Of a stretch of DNA of 64,000 bases, positions 50,213 to 58,376 are shown one piece after another. How positions within the stretch are numbered: the stretch's first letter is position 1; every line of letters starts with the position of its first letter. A program made the position numbers and the translations under genes. The notes below the pieces were generated by a model. That model had not been told where the DNA came from and did not search any database. It saw only the letters and a list, made by a program, of their open reading frames with translations. Location: NCBI GenBank assembly GCA_963843465.1, contig CAWJKP010000004.1, forward strand, positions 62,001-126,000, in the 5' to 3' direction. This stretch comes from CAWJKP01 sp963843465 (GTDB lineage: Bacteria; Planctomycetota; Planctomycetia; Pirellulales; Thermoguttaceae).

Positions 50213-52221
50213 ATGCCCCCCGTGCTGATCGTCAACATGCCGTTCTCCAACCTCCGCTGGCCGAACCTCGGCCCGAGCCTGCTCAAGGCGGGGCTGGCGC
50301 GGCGGGGGATCGGCTGCGACATCGCCTATTTCAACTTCGATTTCGCCGAGCGAGTAGGGCTGGACGACTACTGCTGGATCGGCGACGATTTTGCCTTCGT
50401 GCTGGGCGGCGAGCGGCTGTTTGCCAAGGACTACTTCCACGGCCTCCTGCCCGACGACGAGGGCTACTTCCGCCAGGTCCTCAAGAAGTCCGACCCGCGG
50501 ATCAGCGACGACGAAGGCCGGCAGTACGCGGCCTTGGGCCGGCACGTGGCGCCCTTCCTCGAGCGGAGCCGCGACGCGGTCGACTGGTCGCGGTACCCGA
50601 TCGTGGGCTTCGCGGCCACTTTCCAGCAGACGATGCCTTCGCTTTGCCTCGCCCGGCGGATCAAGGCCCGACGGCCGGAGACGGTGATCGTATTCGGGGG
50701 CGCCGCCTGCGAAGGGGAGATGGGGATCGAGCTGTTGCGGCAATTCCCCGAGATCGACTATGTGTTTCTCGGCGAGGCCGATTTGACTTTCCCGCCCGTG
50801 GTCCAACAGATCCTCGCCGGCCAGACCGTCGAACTGCCGCCGGGCGTCGTGGGACGCCAGTTAAACGTAGGGTGGGACAAGGCCGCCTTGGCGGCCGCCG
50901 GCCCACCAGGACCCGGCGCAAGCGGTGGACAGGCGCTGGCTCCCTCGGCCGCCGGCCCACCAAGGTCGGACGGAACTGGTGGGCCGGCGCTCGCTGGCGC
51001 GAGCTTGTCCCACCCTACGAGCAGCGGGTCGCCCATCGAGAGCGACCTGACCATGGTCCGCGACATGGATGACTCCCCTTCCCCGACTTCGACGATTATT
51101 TCCAGCGTCTTTCCACAAGCCCGCTCGGCCAACAGATCGAGCCGCTGTTGTTCTTCGAGACGGCCCGGGGATGCTGGTGGGGCCAGAAGCACCATTGTGC
51201 TTTTTGCGGGCTCAACGGCAGCTCGATGACCTTTCGCAGCAAGTCGGCCGATCGGGCGGTCGACGAGCTTCGCCACCTGGTCGATCGTTACCAGGTCCGC
51301 CGGGCATGCGCGGCCGACAACATCCTCGACCATCGCTACTTCAACACCTTCCTCCCCCGCCTGATCGAGGCCCGGCTGGGCCTGAAGTTCGTCTACGAGC
51401 TGAAGACCAACCTCACGCGGAAGCAGGTCGAGACCCTGCTGGCGGCCGGGCTGGGCGCGGCGCAACTGGGCGTGGAGACCTTCATCACGCCCGTCTTGAA
51501 GATCATCGACAAGGGGGCCACGGGCTTGCAGAACCTGCAGACCCTGAAATGGTTCTCCGAGGCGGGGATCGAGGTCAAATGGAACCTGCTCTACGGTTTC
51601 GCCGGCGAGGAACCGGACGACTACGCCTGGCTCCTGCGGCTCTTGCCCTCGCTCTATCACCTGGCCGCGCCGATCGCCCGGGGCCAGGTCCGGCCCGACC
51701 GCTTCTCCCCTTTCTTCCGCACGCCGGCGGCCTACGGCCTGGTGAATCTGCGGCCCCACGGCGCCTTCCCCTACGTCTATCCCTTCCCGCAAGAGGTCCT
51801 GGCGCGGATGGCCTACTACTTCGAGCACGACTTCGCCGACGGCCGCCACCCGCTGGACTACGCGGCGGCCGTGGTCGAGGCGGCCGAGACCTGGCAGCGG
51901 CTGGACGGCACGGTGAGCTTCCGCCATCACGACGGCCCCGACGGCGCCCTGGTGCTCCACGACACGCGTCCTTGCGCTGTCTCTTTCCAACGCCGCCTCA
52001 CCGGACTGGACCGCCAGCTCTATCTCTTCTGCGACACGGGCCGCTCCTTGGAAGCGATCGTCCGGCAGGCCGCTGAGCACGCCTCCGCCCGCGGCGTCGA
52101 TCCCGCCTCGATCCGCCGCTTGTTGGACGGCTGGGTCGCCGATCGGTTGATGGTCTATCTCGACGACCGCTACCTCAGCTTGTCGCTAAGGGCCAAGCCA
52201 GGTCTCGCTCAAGAATTGTAG
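50213..52221 (+). CDS. B12-binding radical SAM enzyme, RiPP-maturation (TIGR03975-like) type, interrupted
   Basis: Cobalamin-dependent radical SAM protein resembling the RiPP-maturation C-methyltransferase group. The N-terminal B12-binding domain is MPPVLIVNMPFSNLRWPNLG onward, with IVGFAATFQQTMPSLCLARR and IDYVFLGEADLTFPPVV. The radical SAM domain has FFETARGCWWGQKHHCAFCG (Cys ligands of a CX7CXXC motif) and LGVETFITPVLKIIDKGATG. Between the domains, after LPPGVVGRQ, a palindromic repeat adds about 50 residues (NVGWDKAALAAAGPPGPGAS onward); some 55 bases later one base is missing near 51073 (GACTCCCC for GACCTCCCC), after which the frame continues PFPDFDDYFQRLSTSPLGQQ. Corrected length is about 670 residues. 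No precursor peptide gene is visible nearby. Confidence 0.82.
50868..51018. repeat. Long GTAGGGTGGGACAAG element inside the radical SAM gene
   Basis: About 150 bases: left arm GTAGGGTGGGACAAGGCCGC, a partial middle arm GGCCGCCGGCCCACCAAGG, and right arm ending GCGAGCTTGTCCCACCCTAC. The frame stays open across all three. Confidence 0.9.
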
Positions 52222-52396
52222 GGTGGGACAAGGCCGCCTTCGCGGCCGTCGGCCCGCCAAAGGTGGTCAGAGGATGGACGAGCTTTTGTGGTGCAGGCGT
52301 CCCGCCTGCCTCAAGAAACGCAGGCGGGACGCCTGCACCACAATTGTCTCTTGGTGGGCCGGCGCTCGCTTGCGCGAGCTGGTCCCACCCTACGTC
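52219..52396. repeat. GTAGGGTGGGACAAG pair with a nested GCAGGCGTCCCGCCTGC pair
   Basis: The TAG stop of the radical SAM gene is the TAG of the left arm. Inside the pair lies a second palindrome, GTGGTGCAGGCGTCCCGCCT and its inverse GGCGGGACGCCTGCACCAC. The outer right arm ends ACCCTACG. Confidence 0.9.
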
Positions 52397-52409
52397 TAGA
52401 AATCGCAGG

Positions 52410-52820
52410 CTAGGACTCGCTCAAGAGTCGGTCGAGCTCGTGAAAGACGGCGTCCACGACGCCCAGCGGAGGAAGGAGGTTGGCGTGGGGCTTCATGCCG
52501 TGTACCTTCCGTTCGCTGCTAAGCCACTGGATGCCGACCCGGTGTTGGCCGCCGTCCTGGACCTGGACCCAGCGGACGACGCCCCGGGTGGGAACGCCCT
52601 GATAGACCAACTCGATCGGCTGATCCACGGCTACCGCGATCGGGCCGGGGATCGAGATCTCGATGCCGTCCGACGACTCGTCGATCACGGCCGCCTGCCG
52701 CTTGGCGTCGCCCGCGACCACGGTGACGTGCGTGACGGGCGAAGGATGCCTCGGCGACGTCCGGCGGTTCTTCGCCGGTGTCGTGCTCCCGCTGTCGTGC
52801 AGAAATTTCGGTTCTCGCAT
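52410..52820 (-). CDS. PilZ-domain protein
   Basis: A 136-residue protein with a short disordered N-terminus followed by a PilZ-like beta barrel: VTHVTVVAGDAKRQAAVIDE then SSDGIEISIPGPIAVAVDQP and VVRWVQVQDGGQHRVGIQWL. The ending (RVGIQW) and the D-x-S-x-x-G-I-x-I motif match PilZ. The RxxxR c-di-GMP arm expected near the N-terminus may be RRTSPRH, but it is not exact, so c-di-GMP binding is uncertain. AGGAGAGAGGACC precedes the ATG chosen; the longer frame reads through a repeat. It is transcribed divergently from the ACT-domain gene. Confidence 0.75.
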   Translation of the reverse strand: MREPKFLHDSGSTTPAKNRRTSPRHPSPVTHVTVVAGDAKRQAAVIDESSDGIEISIPGPIAVAVDQPIELVYQGVPTRGVVRWVQVQDGGQHRVGIQWLSSERKVHGMKPHANLLPPLGVVDAVFHELDRLLSES

Positions 52821-52914
52821 CGGTCCTCTCTCCTCATGCTCTGGCGACGGTGCAATACTTGCATATAGCATGGAAAAGGAGATCGCGACGGACCGCAAAA
52901 CCGGAATCTTACGA

Positions 52915-52960
52915 ACGCAGCCCCTTCCCCCCTCCGGGAGAGGGGACCCCGGATCGGCAT
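52915..52960. repeat. CCCTTCCCCCCTCCGGGAGA repeat arm
   Basis: CCCCTTCCCCCCTCCGGGAG followed by AGGGGACCCCGG is related to the repeat at the start of the DUF1634 gene. It lies in the divergent PilZ/ACT promoter region. Confidence 0.6.
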
Positions 52961-52992
52961 TTTGGAAAAGTCCCGTACCAAGAGAGGTTCCC

Positions 52993-53370
52993 ATGCGAGA
53001 TTTCGTGATTCACTTGAGCCATCGTCCCGGCGAGTTGGCGAGCGTTGCCAATGCACTCTCTTTCCAGGGCGTGAACATCAAGTCGCTGGCGGCGATGACG
53101 CTGGGCAACGAGGCCTTGCTGCGGCTGATTCCCGATGACGTGGAAGCCGCGCGGACTGCCCTGCGGGCTGAAAACATTCGCTTCGAGGAGAAGGAGCTGG
53201 TCAGCGTGCTCCTGGAGAACCGGGCGGGCGAGCTGACCGGAGTGGCGGCCAAGCTTGCCGACGCCGGCTTGAACCTGGAGGCCGCGTACGTCGTCGGCCT
53301 GGCGGACGACATGATCGAACTGGCCATCGCCGTGGACGACGTGAAGAAGGCGAAGAAGCTCCTGGAATGA
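52993..53370 (+). CDS. Tandem ACT-domain protein
   Basis: A 125-residue protein composed of two ACT domains and nothing else. The first is FVIHLSHRPGELASVANALS followed by FQGVNIKSLAAM; the second is LVSVLLENRAGELTGVAAKL followed by ADAGLNLEAAYVVGL. The (N/H)RPGEL and NRAGEL loops are standard ligand-binding sites for amino acids. Stand-alone ACT proteins usually sense an amino acid and regulate a partner enzyme; no partner is obvious here. AGAGAGG lies five bases upstream of the ATG. Confidence 0.88.
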   Translation: MRDFVIHLSHRPGELASVANALSFQGVNIKSLAAMTLGNEALLRLIPDDVEAARTALRAENIRFEEKELVSVLLENRAGELTGVAAKLADAGLNLEAAYVVGLADDMIELAIAVDDVKKAKKLLE

Positions 53371-53372
53371 GG

Positions 53373-53447
53373 GCTAGCCGTCCTCGCTTACGCTTCGCAC
53401 TTACGAAGCCCCCGAATAATCCGGATTGGCAATCCGTCCTACGGAAG
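53373..53447. repeat. Single arms of two repeat families
   Basis: A partial CTAGCCGTCCTCGCTTACGC arm, then CGGATTGGCAATCCGTCCTA from the GTAGGACGGATT family. No full pair is present for either. Confidence 0.75.
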
Positions 53448-53454
53448 ATGTCGG

Positions 53455-54819
53455 TCAGGCCGCTGATCGGCGTGCCACGGGCACCGCTCGGACCTCGGCG
53501 GACGCATCCGGCAGGACGCCGACTCGAATGTAGATCGGGCGCACGGCCCTTCGCAGTCCCGGCAGCAGAGCAGCGAAGACCAGCGAACCCGCCAGGCTCA
53601 CCATGCCGAAGATCAGGAAGGTGGCCGCCGTTCCCCGCGTGCTGGCGAGGAATCCGGCAAGCAGGCTTCCCAGAGGACCCATGCCGAAGAAGGCCATCGT
53701 GTAGAAGCTCATCACCCGCCCCCGCTTGTTCTCTTCGACGATGGTCTGCAACACGGCGTTGCTGGCGGCCATCTGGGCCACCATGGCGAACCCGGTCACC
53801 AGGAGCAGGGCCAGGGAGATCCAGAGCGTATGGGAGAGGGAAAGTCCGGCCATCCCCACGCCGAACACCCCGGTCGCCACGGCAATCACGCTTTTCAGCC
53901 CCAGCACGCTCTTGCGGGCGGCCAGAAACAGGCTTGCCCCCAGGGCGCCGAGCCCCAGCGCCCCCGTCAGTAAGCCCATCGTTCCCGGGCCGCCGTGCAG
54001 GACCTTGGTCGCCAAAACCGGCATCAGCACCGTCAGCGGCGCGGACATCATGCTCACAACGCCCAGCAGAACCAGCAGCGTGCGAATCGGCATCGAGCCG
54101 GTCACGTACTCGAAGCCCTCGCTGAACCCCTGGAAGAATCCCATGTCCGAGACGGGCTTTGCGGCGGGCCGTACCCGCATCAGCAGGAGCGAGGCCAGCA
54201 CCGCCAGGTAGCTCAGGCCGTTGAGCAAGAAGCACGGCCACTCGCCGCAGATGCCGATTACCAGACCGGCGACCGCGGGACCCAGGAGCTTGGCGCCGCT
54301 GAAGACGGACGAGTTGATGGCGATAGCGTTGGCGAGGTCCTCATGGCGCTCCACCATCTGGATGACGAAGCTCTGCCGGGCGGTTACGTCGAAGGCGCTG
54401 ACCAAGCCCAAGAAGATCCCCAAAAGGAGGACCTGCCAGACGCTGATCAGCCCCGTGGCCGTGAGGGCCATGAGCGCGAAGGCCTGGATCATGGCCAGGG
54501 TCTGGGTGGCCAGCACGGTGCGATGCCGGTTCCAGCGGTCAGTCAGCACACCCGCCACCGGCAGGACCAAGGCCGCGGGGATCTGCGCGGAGAAGTCGGC
54601 CACGCCCAGCAGCAGCGAGGAGTGGCTCAGCCGGTAGACGAGCCAGACCGTGGCGATCTGCTGCATCCAGGTGCCGACGACCGAGATGCCCTGGCCGATG
54701 ACGAACAGGCGGAAGTTGCGATGGGCCAGCGCCCTCCCCATAGTCGGTAGCCATGAGGTCTTCGTACTGCCTGCGTCCCTGCCTTGCGACATCATCAAGC
54801 TGCCGATCTTCCGCCGCAC
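53455..54819 (-). CDS. MFS transporter, EntS-like
   Basis: Twelve-helix major facilitator of the enterobactin-exporter/TMEM180-like group. The N-terminal block is ALAHRNFRLFVIGQGISVVG then TWMQQIATVWLVYRLSHSS; the loop-2 motif is GVLTDRWNRHRTVLATQTLA, and FDVTARQSFVIQMVERHEDL followed by ANAIAINSSVFSGAKLLGPA is typical of this subgroup. The loop between halves contains SEGFEYVTGSMPIRTLLVLL. Substrate is unknown; drugs or siderophores are family options. Starts at MMSQGRDAGS or MGRALAHRNF are possible alternatives to the longest frame. It appears monocistronic. Confidence 0.88.
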   Translation of the reverse strand: MRRKIGSLMMSQGRDAGSTKTSWLPTMGRALAHRNFRLFVIGQGISVVGTWMQQIATVWLVYRLSHSSLLLGVADFSAQIPAALVLPVAGVLTDRWNRHRTVLATQTLAMIQAFALMALTATGLISVWQVLLLGIFLGLVSAFDVTARQSFVIQMVERHEDLANAIAINSSVFSGAKLLGPAVAGLVIGICGEWPCFLLNGLSYLAVLASLLLMRVRPAAKPVSDMGFFQGFSEGFEYVTGSMPIRTLLVLLGVVSMMSAPLTVLMPVLATKVLHGGPGTMGLLTGALGLGALGASLFLAARKSVLGLKSVIAVATGVFGVGMAGLSLSHTLWISLALLLVTGFAMVAQMAASNAVLQTIVEENKRGRVMSFYTMAFFGMGPLGSLLAGFLASTRGTAATFLIFGMVSLAGSLVFAALLPGLRRAVRPIYIRVGVLPDASAEVRAVPVARRSAA

Positions 54820-54955
54820 CGTCGCCGGCCGCGTCTATTTCCTGCCGGCTGCCTTGAAGCCCTGCATTGCGCTGCAAGGCGGCGGATTATGCCGGAGATG
54901 CCTTGTGAGAACAAGAGCAATCGTCGTCCCCCGGATATGGGGACGCGAGGATCGT

Positions 54956-55077
54956 AACCGTTCACGGGCAGGCGCTCAATGTAGCAGGCACACGCCGTGT
55001 GCCGTCCGCTGTCTCCCCCTGCATGGACGGACGGCACACGGCGTGTGCCTGCTACATTCCGGACCGTGAACGGTTAC
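54956..55077. repeat. Long double-layer GGCACACGCCGTGTGCC element
   Basis: Outer arms GTAACCGTTCACGGGCAGGC and CGTGAACGGTTAC enclose inner arms GTAGCAGGCACACGCCGTGT and ACACGGCGTGTGCCTGCTAC. The outer right arm contains the TAA stop codon of kdpC. The structure matches the element at 17.4-17.5 kb. Confidence 0.9.
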
Positions 55078-56249
55078 CGGGAATCTTTTTGGTGGTGCGA
55101 GTGGGTTGGCGGTGTTCCCCCCGCAGCGGCAGGCGGCGCGGCAGGGGCGGCCAGCGGGGCGAGCTTGTCCAGCGCGATGTCGAGCATCAAGACGTTTACG
55201 CCGGGGTCGCCAAGAAAGTCGAGGTTGGGTTGGTCGGTGTTCTGCTTGATCAGATCCAGCACTTTCGCCTTGGGGAGCATTCGGGCATCAGCAACGCGCC
55301 GGGCCTGAAGCACCGCATTCTCCGGGCTGATGTGCGGATCCAGCCCCGAGCCTGAGCCCGTGACCGCATCGCCGGGTATGAGCGTGTCGAAATCGGCGGC
55401 GATCAGGGGCGTCTTGTCGGCGGGATCGGTCGGAGGGTGCGGGAAGTCGTCCACCAACTTGGTATCGAGAAGGTTGCCGTCTTTGTCTTGATACTTGGAC
55501 AATGGCACCTCGGCGATGCGGGCGCCGTCAGGCTTGGTTCGGTAGAGCTTGAAGGCGATGCCGTTTTCCACGCAGTAGTGGATCACGCGCAGGCGGATGC
55601 CGTCGAAGGCGAGGGTTTCCGCGGGCGGAGTGGCTGGCGCAGGGGCCGCCGCCGTTGCGGGCTGCGGGGCACTCGGCGCACCGGCCGCAGGTGGAGTGGC
55701 CGGCGCGGGGGCAACAGGCGGAGTGGCTGGCGCAGGGGTCGCCGCCGCTGCGGGCTGCGGGGCCGGCGCTGTGGCCGCAGGCGGCGGGGTCTGCGTCGCG
55801 CCGTTGATCAGTTTATCGCTCAAGGGGCCAAGATTGCTGCCGCCGGAATTGCTGGCGTCGTACCCGGCGCCGGCCGCACTGGGCCGGGGATGAAAATAGC
55901 CGGGCGCGGAAAAGTTCTGGCCGATCAGGTAAGATCCGGCCGCTTTCGTGTCGTCGGTGGTGAACGTGCCGTCGTTCTTCACCAGCGAACCGTTGGCTTG
56001 GATGGGGAAGACGGCCTGGCCGACGGCCCAGATCGCCAGGGGATAGAGCCCGCAGCAGACGACGCCCAGGACGAGGGTCACGCCGATCGACGCCCAGATG
56101 TGGCCGAGAATCGAACCGCCGCGGTCATCGGTGACGTCAATCGTTTGCGGCCCGACCGAAGCGGTCGCACCGGGCCGCGGGTCTTGGGAGCCTGCTTTCG
56201 TGTTGGTCATACTGTCGCCCATCTTCCTGTCTTGTTCGTCAAGACTCAT
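55074..56249 (-). CDS. kdpC: Potassium-transporting ATPase subunit KdpC with Pro/Ala-rich insertion
   Basis: KdpC stabilises the KdpFABC high-affinity potassium pump. One N-terminal helix (IGVTLVLGVVCCGLYPLAIW) is followed by the family block GSYLIGQNFSAPGYFHPRPS and SNSGGSNLGPLSDKL. In normal KdpC of about 190 residues the next part follows directly; here about 70 Pro/Ala residues (PAPATPPVAPAPATPPAAGA type repeats) and further sequence intervene before GDAVTGSGSGLDPHISPENA, the conserved C-terminal block, and VNVLMLDIALDKL. A final Pro/His-rich tail (THSHHQKDSR) is added. Length is 391 residues. It starts seven bases after kdpB. Confidence 0.93.
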   Translation of the reverse strand: MSLDEQDRKMGDSMTNTKAGSQDPRPGATASVGPQTIDVTDDRGGSILGHIWASIGVTLVLGVVCCGLYPLAIWAVGQAVFPIQANGSLVKNDGTFTTDDTKAAGSYLIGQNFSAPGYFHPRPSAAGAGYDASNSGGSNLGPLSDKLINGATQTPPPAATAPAPQPAAAATPAPATPPVAPAPATPPAAGAPSAPQPATAAAPAPATPPAETLAFDGIRLRVIHYCVENGIAFKLYRTKPDGARIAEVPLSKYQDKDGNLLDTKLVDDFPHPPTDPADKTPLIAADFDTLIPGDAVTGSGSGLDPHISPENAVLQARRVADARMLPKAKVLDLIKQNTDQPNLDFLGDPGVNVLMLDIALDKLAPLAAPAAPPAAAGGTPPTHSHHQKDSR

Positions 56250-56256
56250 TAGCGGT

Positions 56257-58317
56257 TTACGCCAGATTCAAGTAATAAATGATCATGTCGATCAGCCAGA
56301 TTCCCGGGAACGGGCAGATGATCCCGCCGACGCCATAGATCAGCAGATTGCGGCGGAGGATGGAAACGGCCGACGCGGGCCGGAACTTGACGCCCTTGAG
56401 TGCCAAAGGAATCAAGGCGATGATGATCGCGGCGTTGAAGATCACCGCACTCAGGACCGCACTGTGCGGCGTGTGCAGCCGCATGACGTTCAGCGGAGCG
56501 ACTTCAGGGAACGCGCCCATCAGCATGGCCGGAATGATGGCGAAGTATTTGGCCACGTCGTTGGCGATGCTGAAGGTGGTCAGGGCGCCGCGGGTCATCA
56601 ACATCTGTTTGCCGATCTCGACGACCTCGATGAGCTTGGTCGGGTTGCTGTCCAGATCGACCATGTTGCCGGCCTCTTTGGCGGCCTGGGTGCCGGTGTT
56701 CATGGCCACGCCCACGTCGGCCTGGGCCAGGGCGGGCGCATCGTTGGTGCCGTCGCCGGTCATGGCCACCAGGCGCCCCTTGGCTTGCTCCGCACGCAGC
56801 AAAGCGAGCTTGTCTTCCGGCTTGGCCTGGGCCAGGAAGTCGTCCACGCCGGCTTCCTTGGCGATCGCAGCGGCGGTCAGGGGGTTGTCGCCGGTGATCA
56901 TGATCGTCTTGATGCCCATGGCGCGGAAGCGCTGGAAGCGGTCGGGCAGGCCGTGCTTCACGATGTCCTTGAGGCAGATCACGCCCAGGGCCTTATCTTG
57001 GCACGCCACCACCAGCGGGGTTCCACCCTGGCGGCTGATGCGATCGACCGTCTCGCCCACTTCCTTGGGATAGGTCCCGCCGATCCAAGCGCGGACGCTA
57101 TCGGCGGCGCCCTTGCGGATCGACTTGCCGTTGATGTCCACGCCGCTCATCCGCGTTTGCGCGGTAAAGGAGACGAAGACGGCGTGCGGCATCTCGTGGA
57201 TCTCCCGGCCGCGGATGCCGTACCGCTCCTTGGCCAGGATCACGACGCTGCGTCCTTCCGGCGTTTCGTCCGCCAGGCTGGCAAGCTGCGCGGCCTCGGC
57301 CAGCTCCTTGGGATCGACGCCGGGGGCCGGGATGAACTCCGTCGCCTGGCGGTTGCCCATGGTGATAGTGCCGGTCTTGTCCAGCAGCAGCACGTCGATG
57401 TCGCCGGCGGCCTCCACCGCGCGGCCGCTCATGGCCAGGACGTTCTTCTGCACCATGCGGTCGATGCCGGCGATGCCGATGGCCGAGAGCAGCCCGCCGA
57501 TGGTGGTGGGAATCAGGCAGACCAGGAGCGAAACCAGCACCGTGACCGAGAACGCCAGGCTGACCTGCTCATAGGCGGGGCTGTCGCCCAGATAAGTGTG
57601 CGTGAAGATTCCAAACGACATCATCGTGACGACCACCGCCATGAAGATGATCGTCAACGCCGAGAGCAGGATCGACAGCGCGATTTCGTTGGGCGTCCGC
57701 TGGCGCTTGGCCCCCTCGATCAGATCGATCATGCGGTCCATGAACGACTCGCCGGGGTTGGCCGTCACGCGGACCGTGATCAGGTCGGAAAGGACCGTCG
57801 TGCCCCCCGTAACCGACGACTGGTCGCTGCCGGCCTCGCGCACGACCGGCGCGGATTCGCCGGTGATGGCGGATTCGTCGACCGTGGCGGCGCCTTCGAT
57901 AATCTCGCCGTCGGCGGCGATCACCTCGCCGGCGGTGACGATGAATACGTCGCCTTTGCGCAGCTCTTCCGCGGGCACGACGGTGAACGTTCCGGCCGGC
58001 ATGACCTTCTTCGCGTGGGTCTTGGTGCGGCTCTTTCGCAGCGTGTCGGCCTGGGCCTTGCCGCGGCCTTCCGCCATGGCCTCGGCGAAGTTGGCAAACA
58101 GCACGGTGAACCACAACCAGATGGAGATCTGCAGCACGAACGTCGCTTCCGAGTGCTTGGTGAAGGCCAGATCGAAACTCGTGACGGCCGCCCCCACCTC
58201 GGTGACGAACATCACCGGGTTCTTCCACAGGTGAACGGGGTTGAGTTTGCGGAAGCTGTCGAAAATCGCCGGAACGACAATCTGGCGGTCGAATAAGGGT
58301 CGTGCTTTGGTGGACAT
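56257..58317 (-). CDS. kdpB: Potassium-transporting ATPase ATP-binding subunit KdpB
   Basis: P-type ATPase subunit that powers potassium uptake through KdpA. The phosphorylation site is VLLLDKTGTITMGNRQATEF near residue 312; the actuator TGES is in ESAITGESAPVVREAG; the nucleotide domain has KGAADSVRAWIGG; the hinge TGDGTNDAPALAQADVGVAM is intact. Seven helices fit the family; at 686 residues it is full length. MSTKARPLFDRQ was taken as start; a Met four codons earlier is possible. It is the third gene of kdpFABC, 60 bases after kdpA and seven before kdpC. Confidence 0.97.
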   Translation of the reverse strand: MSTKARPLFDRQIVVPAIFDSFRKLNPVHLWKNPVMFVTEVGAAVTSFDLAFTKHSEATFVLQISIWLWFTVLFANFAEAMAEGRGKAQADTLRKSRTKTHAKKVMPAGTFTVVPAEELRKGDVFIVTAGEVIAADGEIIEGAATVDESAITGESAPVVREAGSDQSSVTGGTTVLSDLITVRVTANPGESFMDRMIDLIEGAKRQRTPNEIALSILLSALTIIFMAVVVTMMSFGIFTHTYLGDSPAYEQVSLAFSVTVLVSLLVCLIPTTIGGLLSAIGIAGIDRMVQKNVLAMSGRAVEAAGDIDVLLLDKTGTITMGNRQATEFIPAPGVDPKELAEAAQLASLADETPEGRSVVILAKERYGIRGREIHEMPHAVFVSFTAQTRMSGVDINGKSIRKGAADSVRAWIGGTYPKEVGETVDRISRQGGTPLVVACQDKALGVICLKDIVKHGLPDRFQRFRAMGIKTIMITGDNPLTAAAIAKEAGVDDFLAQAKPEDKLALLRAEQAKGRLVAMTGDGTNDAPALAQADVGVAMNTGTQAAKEAGNMVDLDSNPTKLIEVVEIGKQMLMTRGALTTFSIANDVAKYFAIIPAMLMGAFPEVAPLNVMRLHTPHSAVLSAVIFNAAIIIALIPLALKGVKFRPASAVSILRRNLLIYGVGGIICPFPGIWLIDMIIYYLNLA

Positions 58318-58376
58318 CGAATTCCTCAATGGTTCTTCAACAATCCGATCCTACGGCCCCTGATCGGGCCGGCGCA

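Noticed and set aside
50758..52080. 440-codon minus frame over the radical SAM gene
   Set aside because: Antisense to a conserved radical SAM domain; the frame is kept open by GC bias and by the palindrome.
56098..58296. 732-codon plus-strand frame antisense to kdpB
   Set aside because: kdpB is unmistakable on the minus strand; the plus frame is low-complexity antisense.
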